DNA of 64,000 bases from positions 2,304,501-2,368,500 of the forward strand of contig NZ_CP076134.1 in the NCBI RefSeq assembly GCF_018736085.1, in the 5' to 3' direction. The notes beneath the pieces were generated by a model. It saw only the letters and a list, made by a program, of their open reading frames with translations, was not told where the DNA came from and searched no databases. Origin of the DNA: Bradyrhizobium sediminis (GTDB taxonomy: Bacteria; Pseudomonadota; Alphaproteobacteria; Rhizobiales; Xanthobacteraceae). The first letter of the stretch is position 1, and every line of letters begins with the position of its first letter. Made by a program: the position numbers and the translations under genes. Positions 1-7,873 of this stretch are shown here, in pieces.

Positions 1-722
1 CGCTGGGTCGCAAGCTGATCCGGCTGCAATGCTACGAAGGCCTCGATGTCGCCTCCGCCGTCTATGAGTGGAACAGCGCGGCGCAGATGATCGCGATCCG
101 GCTCGCTGAAGCGGCAGGGGATACCGACCGCGCGCAGCTGTCGTCGGATATTTTTGCCAAGCGTTTTCTGATCGAGCGGCCGCTGTTGCAGGCGCTGGAG
201 CCCGATGTGGCCGGCCCGCCGGTGCTCCTGATCGACGAACTCGATCGCGCCGACGAGGCGTTCGAGGCCTATCTCCTGGAAATCCTCTCGGACTTCCAGG
301 TCACGATTCCGGAATTCGGCACCATCAAGGCGCCGCATCCGCCGATTGTCATCATCACCTCGAACCGCACCCGCGAGATTCACGACGCGCTGAAGCGCCG
401 CTGTCTCTATCACTGGGTGGACTATCCCTCTGCCGAGCGCGAGCTCGCGATCGTCAAGTCGCGCGTGCCCGGCATATCAGCGAAACTATCGCAGCAGGTC
501 GTCCGTTTCGTGCAGGCGCTGCGCGACCAGGATTTCTACAAGTCGCCCGGCGTCGCCGAGACCCTCGACTGGGCCACCGCGCTGACCGAACTCGACGCCC
601 GCTCGCTGACCCCGCAGGTGGTCGGCGATACACTCGGCGCGCTGCTCAAGTATCAGGACGACATCGCGCGGATGCAGGGCGACACGCTGCAGAAGGTTTT
701 GAAGGAAGCGACGAGCGACTAG
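1..722 (+). CDS. coxD: MoxR/CoxD-type AAA+ ATPase, 5' end outside window
   Basis: This is an AAA+ ATPase of the MoxR/CoxD family, cut by the left edge; the frame is open from base 3, so the Walker A loop lies outside. Visible are Walker B (VLLIDELDRADEAF, about visible residues 74-87), sensor 1 (VIITSNRT) and the ALKRRC arginine segment, followed by a helical lid. In carbon monoxide dehydrogenase-type operons, CoxD is the ATP-driven chaperone that helps finish the metal-sulfur active site of the molybdenum hydroxylase, working with a VWA partner. That partner type is the next gene, which supports the call. The hydroxylase genes are not in the window, so whether the enzyme oxidises CO or another substrate cannot be said. 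Confidence 0.85.
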   Translation, partial: LGRKLIRLQCYEGLDVASAVYEWNSAAQMIAIRLAEAAGDTDRAQLSSDIFAKRFLIERPLLQALEPDVAGPPVLLIDELDRADEAFEAYLLEILSDFQVTIPEFGTIKAPHPPIVIITSNRTREIHDALKRRCLYHWVDYPSAERELAIVKSRVPGISAKLSQQVVRFVQALRDQDFYKSPGVAETLDWATALTELDARSLTPQVVGDTLGALLKYQDDIARMQGDTLQKVLKEATSD

Positions 723-726
723 CCGC

Positions 727-813
727 CATTCCGGGGCACGCGAAGCGTGAACCCGGAATCTCGCGCCGCAATCTCCAGATTCCGGGTCCGCACTTCGCGC
801 GGCCCGGAATGAC
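727..813. repeat. Palindromic intergenic repeat, family A (copy 1)
   Basis: Inverted repeat fills the gap between the CoxD- and CoxE-type genes. It begins CATTCCGGGGC and ends GGCCCGGAATGAC, with an inner imperfect dyad around ACCCGGAATCTC. Five more copies lie at 5266, 10778, 26929, 44265 and 54089. This copy is more diverged in the centre than the others. Transcribed, it would form a long hairpin inside the operon. Confidence 0.85.
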
Positions 814-827
814 GAGGCGACAAACCC

Positions 828-2030
828 ATGGCCGCAATCAATCACCTCAATCCCCCGACCGGCCAAATGGCCGACAACGTCATCGGCTTTGCCCGCGCGT
901 TGCGCGCCGCCGGCATTCCGGTCGGGCCCGGCGCCGTGATCGATGCCATGAATGCGCTGCAGGCGATCGAGATCGGCAACCGCGGCGACGTCTTCACCAC
1001 GCTGGAAGCGATCTTCGTCAAGCGCCACGAGCACGCGCTGATTTTCGCGCAGGCGTTCGATCTGTTCTTCCGCGCCGCCGAAGAATGGAAGCACATGCTG
1101 GATTCGGTGCCGCTGCCGGACCACGCCAGGAAGAAGCCGCCGCCGGCGTCGCGCCGGGTCCAGGAGGCGCTGGCGCAGCCGCAGATGAGCGAGACGCCGC
1201 AGGCCCAGGAGCAGGAGTTGCGGCTGTCGGTGTCCGACAAGGAAGTGCTGCAGAAAAAGGATTTCGCGCAGATGAGCGCGGCCGAGATCGCGGAAGTCAC
1301 CCGCGCCATTGCGCAGATGAAGCTGCCGCAGGCCGAATTGCGCACCCGCCGCTACCAACCGGACGCGCGGGGCTTGCGGCTCGACATGCGCCGCACCCTG
1401 CGCGGCTCCTTGCGCACCGGCGGCGACATCATCGACATCCATCGGCTCGGGCGGATCGACAAGCCGGCGCCGATCGTGGCGCTGCTCGATATCTCCGGCT
1501 CGATGAGCGAGTACACGAGGCTGTTCCTGCATTTCCTGCACGCCATCACCGACGCGCGCAAGCGCGTGTCGGTATTCCTGTTCGGCACCCGGCTGACCAA
1601 TGTGACGCGGGCTTTGCGGGCGCGCGATCCCGATGAGGCATTGGCGAGTTGCTCCTCGACGGTGGAGGACTGGGCCGGCGGCACCCGGATCGGCACCTCG
1701 CTGCATACATTCAACAAATTGTGGGGCCGCCGCGTGCTCGGGCAGGGCGCCATCGTGCTCCTGATCTCCGACGGGCTGGAGCGCGAGGCCGACGCCAGGC
1801 TGGCGTTCGAGATGGACCGGCTGCACCGCTCCTGCCGCCGCCTGATCTGGCTCAATCCCCTGCTGCGCTTCGGCGGCTTCGAGGCCAAGGCGCAGGGCAT
1901 CAAAATGATGCTGCCGCATGTTGACGAATTCCGCCCGGTACATAATTTGAGTTCGATCGAAGGGCTGATCGCGGCCCTTTCGTCGGCGCCGCCAGCGCAT
2001 CACCGCAGCCTGATTCGATCCGCAGCTTGA
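828..2030 (+). CDS. coxE: CoxE-type VWA domain protein
   Basis: A von Willebrand factor A protein of 400 residues, cytoplasmic, with no signal peptide. The N-terminal two thirds are helical and charged. The VWA domain follows, with a complete MIDAS start DISGS at residues 221-225 and a later IVLLISDGLERE strand, as in CoxE/DUF58-like partners of MoxR ATPases. The known role of the CoxD-CoxE pair is maturation of the bimetallic centre of CO dehydrogenase-type molybdenum hydroxylases. It lies directly after the CoxD-type ATPase, separated only by a palindromic repeat, and before the XdhC genes, so the operon reads as a hydroxylase maturation set. The ATG at 828 has a weak ribosome site (GAGGCGAC). 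Confidence 0.85.
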   Translation: MAAINHLNPPTGQMADNVIGFARALRAAGIPVGPGAVIDAMNALQAIEIGNRGDVFTTLEAIFVKRHEHALIFAQAFDLFFRAAEEWKHMLDSVPLPDHARKKPPPASRRVQEALAQPQMSETPQAQEQELRLSVSDKEVLQKKDFAQMSAAEIAEVTRAIAQMKLPQAELRTRRYQPDARGLRLDMRRTLRGSLRTGGDIIDIHRLGRIDKPAPIVALLDISGSMSEYTRLFLHFLHAITDARKRVSVFLFGTRLTNVTRALRARDPDEALASCSSTVEDWAGGTRIGTSLHTFNKLWGRRVLGQGAIVLLISDGLEREADARLAFEMDRLHRSCRRLIWLNPLLRFGGFEAKAQGIKMMLPHVDEFRPVHNLSSIEGLIAALSSAPPAHHRSLIRSAA

Positions 2031-2041
2031 AAGAGGCTTCC

Positions 2042-2371
2042 ATGCTCAATCGCGACGAAGACATTCTCAAAGCGGCTGAGGACTGGCAGAGGGCCGGTCA
2101 CGGCGTGGCGCTGGCGACCGTGGTCGAGACCTGGGGCTCGGCGCCGCGGCCCGCGGGCTCCAGCCTCGTCATCAACGACGACGGCACGTTCCTGGGCTCG
2201 GTCTCCGGCGGCTGCGTCGAGGGCGCCGTGGTCACCGAGGCGCTGGACGTGATCGCCAGCGGCAAGCCGAAGATGCTCGAATTCGGCGTCGCCGACGAGA
2301 CCGCGTGGAATGTCGGCCTGTCCTGCGGCGGCACCATCCGCGTGTTCGTCGAGAAGGTAGGCCAGTCGTGA
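2042..2371 (+). CDS. XdhC/CoxI N-terminal domain protein
   Basis: A 109-residue protein that is only the N-terminal domain of XdhC/CoxI proteins. Motifs: GSAPRPAGS (32-40), SVSGGCVE (53-60, with the conserved cysteine) and GLSCGGTI (92-99). XdhC proteins bind molybdenum cofactor, protect it and hand it over after sulfuration to the hydroxylase. A TTG in the same frame at 2027 overlaps the coxE stop. I prefer the ATG at 2042 because AAGAGG sits six bases before it. The stop overlaps the GTG of the next gene (GTGA), which carries the second XdhC domain, so the two halves are probably made together by coupled translation. Confidence 0.85.
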   Translation: MLNRDEDILKAAEDWQRAGHGVALATVVETWGSAPRPAGSSLVINDDGTFLGSVSGGCVEGAVVTEALDVIASGKPKMLEFGVADETAWNVGLSCGGTIRVFVEKVGQS

Positions 2372-3069
2372 AGATTGAGACGCTCAAGACCGTGAACGCC
2401 GAGCGCGCCGCGCGCCGGCCGGTCATCCTCATCACCGATACCGAGAACGGCGAGCAGCGGCTGGTCAAGGCCGCCGACATCGCCGCCGACCCCTTGCGCG
2501 CCGAGCTTTCAAAACAGTTGCGCATGGGCAAGAGCGGCACGGTCGAGGCCGGCGGCAGGAAGCTGTTTCTCAACGTCTATGCGCCGACCGCCAAACTCGT
2601 CATCGTCGGCGCGGTTCATATCAGCCAGGCGCTGGCGCCGCTGGCGCGCTCGCTCGACTATGACGTGACCGTGGTCGATCCGCGCACCGCCTTTGCCAGC
2701 CCCGAGCGGTTTCCGGACGTGCCGCTGATCGCCGAATGGCCCGACGTGGCGCTGCCGCCGCTCAACATCGATCATTACACCGCCTTCGTGGCGCTGACGC
2801 ATGATCCGAAAATCGACGATCCGGCGCTGCTGCACGCGTTCGAACGCGACTGTTTCTATATCGGCGCGCTCGGCTCGCGGAAGACCCACGCCAAACGCGT
2901 TGAACGGCTGAAAGCGCAAGGCGCGCGGGATAGCGACATTGCCCGCATCCATGCCCCGATCGGGCTATCGATCGGCGCGGTCTCGCCGTCCGAAATCGCG
3001 GTCTCGATCATGGCCGAGATCACCGCGCAACTGCGGCTGCCTCCGAAAGAAAAAGAAGCCGCGGCATGA
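2368..3069 (+). CDS. XdhC Rossmann-domain protein
   Basis: A 233-residue protein with the C-terminal Rossmann domain of XdhC. The first 70 residues resemble a remnant of the XdhC linker. The nucleotide-binding-like fold starts at KLVIVGAVHISQAL (76-89), where the glycine loop is less canonical than a full GxGxxG. Further conserved parts are LTHDPKIDDPALL, YIGALGSRKTH (164-174) and IHAPIGLSIGAVSPSE near the end. With the preceding small gene it rebuilds a full XdhC. The GTG start at 2368 overlaps the upstream stop, and its own stop overlaps the next ATG (ATGA at 3066), showing tight coupling. Function by family: molybdenum cofactor insertion into a xanthine/CO dehydrogenase-type enzyme. Confidence 0.85.
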   Translation: MKIETLKTVNAERAARRPVILITDTENGEQRLVKAADIAADPLRAELSKQLRMGKSGTVEAGGRKLFLNVYAPTAKLVIVGAVHISQALAPLARSLDYDVTVVDPRTAFASPERFPDVPLIAEWPDVALPPLNIDHYTAFVALTHDPKIDDPALLHAFERDCFYIGALGSRKTHAKRVERLKAQGARDSDIARIHAPIGLSIGAVSPSEIAVSIMAEITAQLRLPPKEKEAAA

Positions 3070-4670
3070 AGTTCGGTCCCGCCAGTCCGGCCGACGCGGT
3101 CGGCGGCGTCACCGTCCACACCCTGCGTCAGGGATCGCTGGTGCTGAAAAAAGGCACCACGATCGGTCCCGCCGAAGTCGAGGCGCTCGACAAGGCCGGC
3201 GTTGCGGAAATCGTTGTGGTGCGGCTGGAGCAGGGCGACGTCTCCGAGGACACAGCTGCCGCCAGCATCGCGCAGGCGGTGGCCGGTGACGGCGTCAATG
3301 TCGAACGCGCCTTTACCGGCCGCGCCAATCTGTTTGCGGCCAAGGCCGGCGTGCTGGTGGTGGACCGCGCAAGGGTCGACCGCATCAACAGCGTCGATGA
3401 GGCCATTACGTTTGCGACGCTGGCCGCCTTCAAGCCGGTGGTCGAAGGCGAGATGATCGCCACCGTGAAAATCATTCCGTTCGGCGTTGAAGCGAAACTG
3501 CGCGATGCCGCGGTGGCTGCGGCCGGCGGCGGCGCGCTGCGGATCTCGCCCTATGTCATCAAGCGCGTCGGCGTGGTCTCGACCTTGCTGCCGGGACTGG
3601 CGCCGAAGGTGATCGAGAAGACGCTGCGGGTGACGGCGGAGCGGCTGGCGCCGGCCGGCGCCGCCATCATGGCCGAGCGCCGCGTGCCGCACGACGAGGC
3701 GGCCTTGGCGGCGGCGATCAAGGAATTGCTCGGTCTCGGCGCCGAGCTCGTGATCGTGTTCGGCGCCTCGGCGATTGCCGACCGGCGCGACGTGATTCCG
3801 GCGGCGATATCGGGGATCGGCGGCGCCATCGAACATTTCGGCATGCCGGTCGATCCCGGCAATCTGCTGTTGATCGGCAATGCCGGCGGCGTGCCGGTGC
3901 TGGGCGCCCCCGGCTGCGCGCGCTCGCCGGTGGAAAACGGCTTCGACTGGGTGCTGATGCGCCTCCTGGCAGGCCTCAAGGTCACGCGCGCCGAGCTCAC
4001 CGGCATGGGCGTCGGCGGGCTGCTGATGGAAATCGTCACCCGGCCGCAGCCGCGCGAAAGCCTTGTGACCGACAGCAATCGCAATATTGCCGCGGTCATT
4101 CTCGCCGCCGGGCGCTCGACCCGGATGGGCGGTCCGAACAAGCTGCTGGCCGAACTCGGCGGCAAGCCGCTGGTGCGGATCGTGACCGAACAGGCGCTGG
4201 CCTCGAAGGCGTCCGGTGTGACCGTGGTGACCGGACATCAGGCCGAGCAGGTCGAGAAGGCGTTGGCCGGGCTGAAAGTGAAATTCGTGCGCAATCCGGA
4301 TTTCGCCGAGGGGCTGGCGAGTTCGGTCAAGGCCGGCATCGCGGCGGTGCCGCAAAATGCCGATGGCGCGGTGATCTGCCTCGGCGATATGCCGCTGATC
4401 TCGGCCGACCTGATCGACCGGCTGATCGAGGCCTTCGCGCCCGATCGCGGCAACCTGATCGCGGTACCGGTCAGCGACGGCAGGCGCGGCAATCCGGTGT
4501 TGTGGTCGCGCCGCTTCTTCAATGAATTGATGACGCTCGACGGCGATATCGGCGCGCGGCATCTGATCGCGAAACACAGCGAGGCGGTGGCCGAAGTCCC
4601 GGTCGAGGGCCATGGCGCCTTCCTCGACATCGATACCCCGCAGGCGCTTGAGGAAGCGCAGCGGGGGTAA
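3066..4670 (+). CDS. MoCF-domain / MobA-like NTP transferase fusion
   Basis: A 534-residue two-domain protein. Residues about 170-330 form a MoCF (MoeA/MogA-like) molybdopterin-binding region with VVSTLLPG, the ELVIVFGASA strand and PVDPGNLLLIGNAGGVPVLG. Residues about 342-534 form a MobA/MocA-type nucleotidyltransferase with AAVILAAGRSTRMGGPNK, where the glycine-rich loop and lysine bind the nucleotide, then CLGDMPLI with the metal-binding aspartate, and GNPVLW. MocA-type enzymes attach CMP to molybdopterin to make the dinucleotide cofactor used by CO and xanthine dehydrogenases, so the fusion plausibly combines cofactor binding with nucleotide transfer. It is the last gene of the maturation operon and overlaps the XdhC gene by four bases. 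Confidence 0.85.
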   Translation: MKFGPASPADAVGGVTVHTLRQGSLVLKKGTTIGPAEVEALDKAGVAEIVVVRLEQGDVSEDTAAASIAQAVAGDGVNVERAFTGRANLFAAKAGVLVVDRARVDRINSVDEAITFATLAAFKPVVEGEMIATVKIIPFGVEAKLRDAAVAAAGGGALRISPYVIKRVGVVSTLLPGLAPKVIEKTLRVTAERLAPAGAAIMAERRVPHDEAALAAAIKELLGLGAELVIVFGASAIADRRDVIPAAISGIGGAIEHFGMPVDPGNLLLIGNAGGVPVLGAPGCARSPVENGFDWVLMRLLAGLKVTRAELTGMGVGGLLMEIVTRPQPRESLVTDSNRNIAAVILAAGRSTRMGGPNKLLAELGGKPLVRIVTEQALASKASGVTVVTGHQAEQVEKALAGLKVKFVRNPDFAEGLASSVKAGIAAVPQNADGAVICLGDMPLISADLIDRLIEAFAPDRGNLIAVPVSDGRRGNPVLWSRRFFNELMTLDGDIGARHLIAKHSEAVAEVPVEGHGAFLDIDTPQALEEAQRG

Positions 4671-4680
4671 GCGCGAATCC

Positions 4681-4780
4681 GTAGGGTGGGCAAAGGCGCG
4701 CTCTTCGCGCCGTGCCCACCATCCCTTTTCCCGCGGAGGTATGGTGGGCACGGCGCAAGGGCGCCTTTGCCCACCCTACG
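4681..4780. repeat. Palindromic repeat, family E (copy 1)
   Basis: Near-perfect inverted repeat: GTAGGGTGGGCAAAGGCGCG at one end and its complement, ending CCACCCTACG, at the other, with CGTGCCCACCAT/ATGGTGGGCACG as inner arms. It lies ten bases after the stop of the maturation operon and could end transcription. Shorter relatives are at 6996 and 26271. Confidence 0.85.
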
Positions 4781-4861
4781 AATTCTTTTTCAACCTCCCG
4801 TTCACCAAGTTGAAACGTCCCCCGGATAGATTCGCCGCCGATTGCCTCGGGGGAGGGGATA

Positions 4862-5254
4862 TTGATCGTTTCGACTACGAAAGCCCAACGCCGGGCGCTG
4901 TTCGTTCTTGTGCTGACTCTGCTGGTCGGTGCATCGCGCCTGGTGACGGAGAGTTGGGCGGCGGGCGCGTTTGCAGTCGGCAAGTGCGGCGCCTATGGCC
5001 AGGCCTTTGACTATCCCGCCGAAGCGGCGGCGCGCGCCGCGGCGCTGAAGCAATGCAAGGGCGCGTGCACTGCCGTCACCATGAAGCGCGCCTGCGCGGC
5101 ATTTGCAGTCGACATGGCCAATCCCTGCGGCGCTCACGGCTATGCGGTCAAGCCGAGGATTTCAAGTTCGCTGAACGCGGCGACCAGGAAGTGCTACGAA
5201 TTCGGCGGCAAAGAATGCGTGATCCGCGCCTGGGCCTGCGACGCCAGGGGGTAG
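4862..5254 (+). CDS. Secreted DUF4189 protein
   Basis: A 130-residue protein with a Sec signal peptide (RRALFVLVLTLLVGASR, then small residues) and a mature part of the DUF4189 type. The mature part has regularly spaced cysteines (KCGAYG, QCKGAC, RACAAF, NPCGAHG, KCYEFGG, ECVIRAWACD) and an alanine-rich helix between them. Such proteins are exported, and the cysteines probably form disulfides; the family has no proven function. The start is a TTG at 4862 preceded by GGGGAGGGG, the only start near a good ribosome site that keeps the signal peptide. It stands alone between two palindromic repeats. Confidence 0.7.
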   Translation: MIVSTTKAQRRALFVLVLTLLVGASRLVTESWAAGAFAVGKCGAYGQAFDYPAEAAARAAALKQCKGACTAVTMKRACAAFAVDMANPCGAHGYAVKPRISSSLNAATRKCYEFGGKECVIRAWACDARG

Positions 5255-5265
5255 ATTCAACAACC

Positions 5266-5344
5266 GTCGTTCCGGGATGGTCCGAAGGACCAGACCCGGA
5301 ACCTCGAGATTCCGGGTTCGCGCTAATGCGCGCCCCGGAATGAC
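5266..5344. repeat. Palindromic repeat, family A (copy 2)
   Basis: Starts GTCGTTCCGGGATGG and ends CGCCCCGGAATGAC, with the central dyad CTCGAGATTCCGGGTTCG typical of the family. It lies twelve bases after the DUF4189 stop. Confidence 0.85.
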
Positions 5345-5426
5345 AGCGGAGAATCCAAGCAATTCGACACCAAGATCGCGGTCGTGAGCGCAAGGTGATC
5401 GACGTCGACGGGTTGAAATTTCACAG

Positions 5427-5440
5427 CTGATCTAGATCAA
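5427..5440. promoter_or_regulatory. Candidate FNR/FixK-type box
   Basis: CTGATCTAGATCAA matches the FNR/FixK consensus TTGAT-N4-ATCAA in 9 of 10 fixed bases. It lies 68 bases before the chosen start of the GH4 gene, a distance that would suit activation under low oxygen. Single match, not confirmed. Confidence 0.4.
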
Positions 5441-5477
5441 GCCGACGCCCCGGGCCTGTGTCGTACTTATTCAATGA

Positions 5478-5491
5478 ACCGAACGGTCGGT
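5478..5491. promoter_or_regulatory. TetR-type operator-like dyad before GH4 gene
   Basis: ACCGAACGGTCGGT is a 14-base dyad with arms ACCGA/TCGGT. It shares 11 of 14 bases with the core of the TetR operator at 7117 (ACTGACCGGTCAGT). It sits 16 bases before the GH4 ATG, where a bound repressor would block transcription or initiation. Confidence 0.35.
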
Positions 5492-5507
5492 GGGCAGGGC
5501 AGGGAAC

Positions 5508-6788
5508 ATGACGGCGGTCACCAAAATCGTCTTTATCGGCGCAAGCAGTGCCTCGTTCGGCATCAGCATGTTCCGGGACCTGTTCTCCACGCATGATCTG
5601 GCCGGCAGCACCCTGGTGCTGGTCGGCAGGCACGCCGAGCGGCTGGCGCGCGCCGGGCGCGTCGCAAAGTTGCTCAACGAGAAATCCGGCGCGGGATTGA
5701 AGATCGAGTGCACCACCGATTGGCGGGCCGCGCTGGACGGCGCGGAGTTCGTCGTCCATTCCACCGCGATCGAGCGCAACCGGCTGTGGAGGCTCGATTG
5801 GGAGGTGCCGCGCAAATACGGCATCCGTCACACCTTGGGCGAGAATGGCGGCCCGGGCGCGTTGTTCTTCACCCTGCGTACCCTGCCGGTGGTGTTCGAT
5901 TTCGTGCGCGAGATGGAGCGGCGTTGCCCGAACGCGCTGTTCATCAACTTTTCCAATCCGGAAGGCCGCATCGTTCTGGCGCTCGGGCTGTACAGCAGGA
6001 TCCGCACCGTCGGTCTCTGTCACGGCATTTTTCTGGCGCGCGATGCGGTCGCCTCGATCGTTGGGCTACTTCCCGAACGGGTGGACGTCTGGGGCGCGGG
6101 GCTCAATCATTTCCAGTGCCTGACGCAGATCCGCGATCGGGCGACCGGCGCCGACCTCTATCCGCTGCTGCGCGAAAAGGAGAGGGATTTCGACCCGAAG
6201 TTTTCGCCGCTGACGCGCAATCTGTTCCGGGCCTTCGGCTATTGGCTCGGCTGCGGCGACGGCCATGTCGGAGAATACATGGCGTATGGCTGGGAGGCCG
6301 GCGAGGGCGGCTTCAATTTCGATTGGGACGAAGGCGAGCGGGCCAAAACCGAAAAGACGATCGACGACGTGCTGGCGGGAAGGGCGGAGATTCCCTGGTG
6401 GTGGTTGACCGAATCGGGCGAGCGCGCCGTCACCGTCATCGCGGCGGTGCTGCACAACCGCAAGCAACTGATCGAATCCGGCGTGGTCTATAATCAGCAA
6501 GTCATTCCGAACCTCCCGGCCAATGCGGCGGTGGAAGTTCCCGTGATGGCTGACACGGCCGGCATTCATCCGGTTTCGCTCGGCCCGCTGCCCGATCCGG
6601 TCGCCAAACTCATGACCGTTCAGGTCAACGTGCAGCAACTCGCCGTCGAGGCGGCGGTGCATGCCTCGAAGGAGCTGGCATTGCAGGCGCTGCTGATCGA
6701 TCCCGTCGTCAATTCCGTAGCCGCCGCGCGCAGCCTGCTCGACGAACTCTGGGAGATCAACCGGCCCCATATCCGCAAGTGCGTCTAG
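5508..6788 (+). CDS. Glycoside hydrolase family 4 protein
   Basis: A 426-residue cytoplasmic enzyme of family GH4 (alpha-galactosidase/alpha-glucosidase/galacturonidase type), which uses NAD+ and a divalent metal to cleave glycosides by oxidation-elimination. Seen: an N-terminal Rossmann loop ([13 protein letters not shown]), NFSNPEGR at 147-154, the metal-binding cysteine in GLCHGI (C171-H172) and the metal-binding histidine in GLNHFQ (H201), spaced as in known GH4 enzymes. The region [13 protein letters not shown] is also typical. The sugar specificity cannot be read from sequence. A GTG at 5490 is in frame, but the ATG at 5508 follows an AGGGCAGGGA ribosome site. It stands alone, with no sugar transporter beside it. 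Confidence 0.85.
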   Translation: MTAVTKIVFIGASSASFGISMFRDLFSTHDLAGSTLVLVGRHAERLARAGRVAKLLNEKSGAGLKIECTTDWRAALDGAEFVVHSTAIERNRLWRLDWEVPRKYGIRHTLGENGGPGALFFTLRTLPVVFDFVREMERRCPNALFINFSNPEGRIVLALGLYSRIRTVGLCHGIFLARDAVASIVGLLPERVDVWGAGLNHFQCLTQIRDRATGADLYPLLREKERDFDPKFSPLTRNLFRAFGYWLGCGDGHVGEYMAYGWEAGEGGFNFDWDEGERAKTEKTIDDVLAGRAEIPWWWLTESGERAVTVIAAVLHNRKQLIESGVVYNQQVIPNLPANAAVEVPVMADTAGIHPVSLGPLPDPVAKLMTVQVNVQQLAVEAAVHASKELALQALLIDPVVNSVAAARSLLDELWEINRPHIRKCV

Positions 6789-6871
6789 CGCGGCGCGGAC
6801 AAGAGAAGATCGCCGACGGGCTGACGTTTCACCTCCTGCCGAATACGCGAACGCCCGGCTGCCTAGCGGGC

Positions 6872-6952
6872 GTCATTGCGAGGAGCGAAGCGACGAAGCA
6901 ATCCAGCTTTGTTGCGGCAAAGCTGGATTGCTTCGCTTCGCTCGCAATGACG
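6872..6952. repeat. Palindromic repeat, family B (copy 1)
   Basis: GTCATTGCGAGGAGCGAAGC...GCTTCGCTCGCAATGAC inverted repeat, with the inner palindrome AATCCAGCTTTG/CAAAGCTGGATT. It lies in the 356-base gap between the GH4 gene and the TetR operon. That gap otherwise holds a family E fragment and the tetR promoter. Confidence 0.9.
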
Positions 6953-6995
6953 TTGATAGAGAGCGAGGGTAGGCAAGGCGCCGATAACCGCTCGC

Positions 6996-7034
6996 GATGG
7001 TGGGCGCGTCGCTTCGCGCCGTGTCCGCCCTACG
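6996..7034. repeat. Family E fragment (copy 2)
   Basis: GATGGTGGGCGCGTCGCTTCGCGCCGTGTCCGCCCTACG: one half of the family E repeat, related to 4681-4780 and carrying a small GGGCGCG-loop hairpin. Confidence 0.6.
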
Positions 7035-7109
7035 GCCGACCGCGGCTGCGGCAAAATAACCTGACGGGCGGACTCACGCGCACGTGAAATTCGAAGGTTT
7101 CAATCGGAG

Positions 7110-7138
7110 TTGACAGTGACTGACCGGTCAGTCATATC
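7110..7138 (+). promoter_or_regulatory. tetR promoter with TetR operator in the spacer
   Basis: TTGACA at 7110-7115 is a perfect -35 box. After a 17-base spacer comes a weak -10, CATATC (7133-7138). The 18-base perfect palindrome TGACTGACCGGTCAGTCA (7117-7134) fills the spacer and reaches the -10. This is the usual form of an autoregulated TetR operator. Transcription would begin about 7145, at the ATG itself, so the message may have almost no leader. Confidence 0.75.
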
Positions 7139-7144
7139 GTGACC

Positions 7145-7873
7145 ATGTCAATCCCGAGAACCAGCCGCGGAACCCCGCCGAAGCCGGCCCATCGCCGGCG
7201 CGGGGAGAAGGCCGCCGCGTCGAAGGCCGCACGGCCTGCTTCGCCAAAGACCGCGCCGCCCAAGGCTCCAGCGAACCGGGCGGAGCGCGCGGCGGAACGG
7301 CGCGCGGCCATCATCGAGGCGGCGCTGGACGAGTTCATCGCGCGCGGATTTACCGCAACGCGCCTCGACGACGTCGCGAGAAGGGCCGGGGTCGCCAAGG
7401 GCACCATCTACCTGCACTTCAAGGACAAGGAATCGATGTTCGAGGAACTGATCCGGACCGCGCTGGTGCCGATGATCAACCGGCTGCATGCGCCGCCGCC
7501 GATCGGCGGCTCGGTGCGCGATATGATCGAGGGCTTTGCCCAGAATTTCATCCGCGAAGTCGCGACCACGCGCCGCGGCGACATCGTGCGCCTGATCGTC
7601 GCCGAAGGTCCGCGCTTTCCGGCGGTGGCCGACTTCTACTACCGCGAGGTGGTTTCGCGCGGCCTTGCCGGCATGCGCGCGCTGATCGAGCTCGGCATTG
7701 CGCGTGGCGAAATCCGGCAGAAGGATTTGGCGCGCTTTCCGCAGATCATGGTGGCGCCCGCGCTGATCGCGGTGATCTGGCAGAGCCTGTTCAGCAGGCA
7801 CGCGCCGCTGGATGCGATCGAGATGTTTCGGGTCCATCTCGACCTGATTTTTGGCGAACGGAGGACGGCATGA
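7145..7873 (+). CDS. TetR family repressor of the efflux operon
   Basis: A 242-residue TetR-type DNA-binding protein. A 48-residue basic, proline- and alanine-rich tail precedes the usual start of the family. The helix-turn-helix lies at about 73-92 (LDDVARRAGVAKGTIYLHF), followed by a helical ligand-binding C-domain. The gene's own promoter carries an 18-base perfect palindrome, so autorepression is very likely. Its stop overlaps the start of the HlyD-type gene (ATGA at 7870), so regulator and pump are one operon, like the TetR-controlled ybhGFSR-type systems. A GTG at 7139 is also in frame. The inducer is unknown, probably a toxic compound carried by the pump. Confidence 0.88.
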   Translation: MSIPRTSRGTPPKPAHRRRGEKAAASKAARPASPKTAPPKAPANRAERAAERRAAIIEAALDEFIARGFTATRLDDVARRAGVAKGTIYLHFKDKESMFEELIRTALVPMINRLHAPPPIGGSVRDMIEGFAQNFIREVATTRRGDIVRLIVAEGPRFPAVADFYYREVVSRGLAGMRALIELGIARGEIRQKDLARFPQIMVAPALIAVIWQSLFSRHAPLDAIEMFRVHLDLIFGERRTA

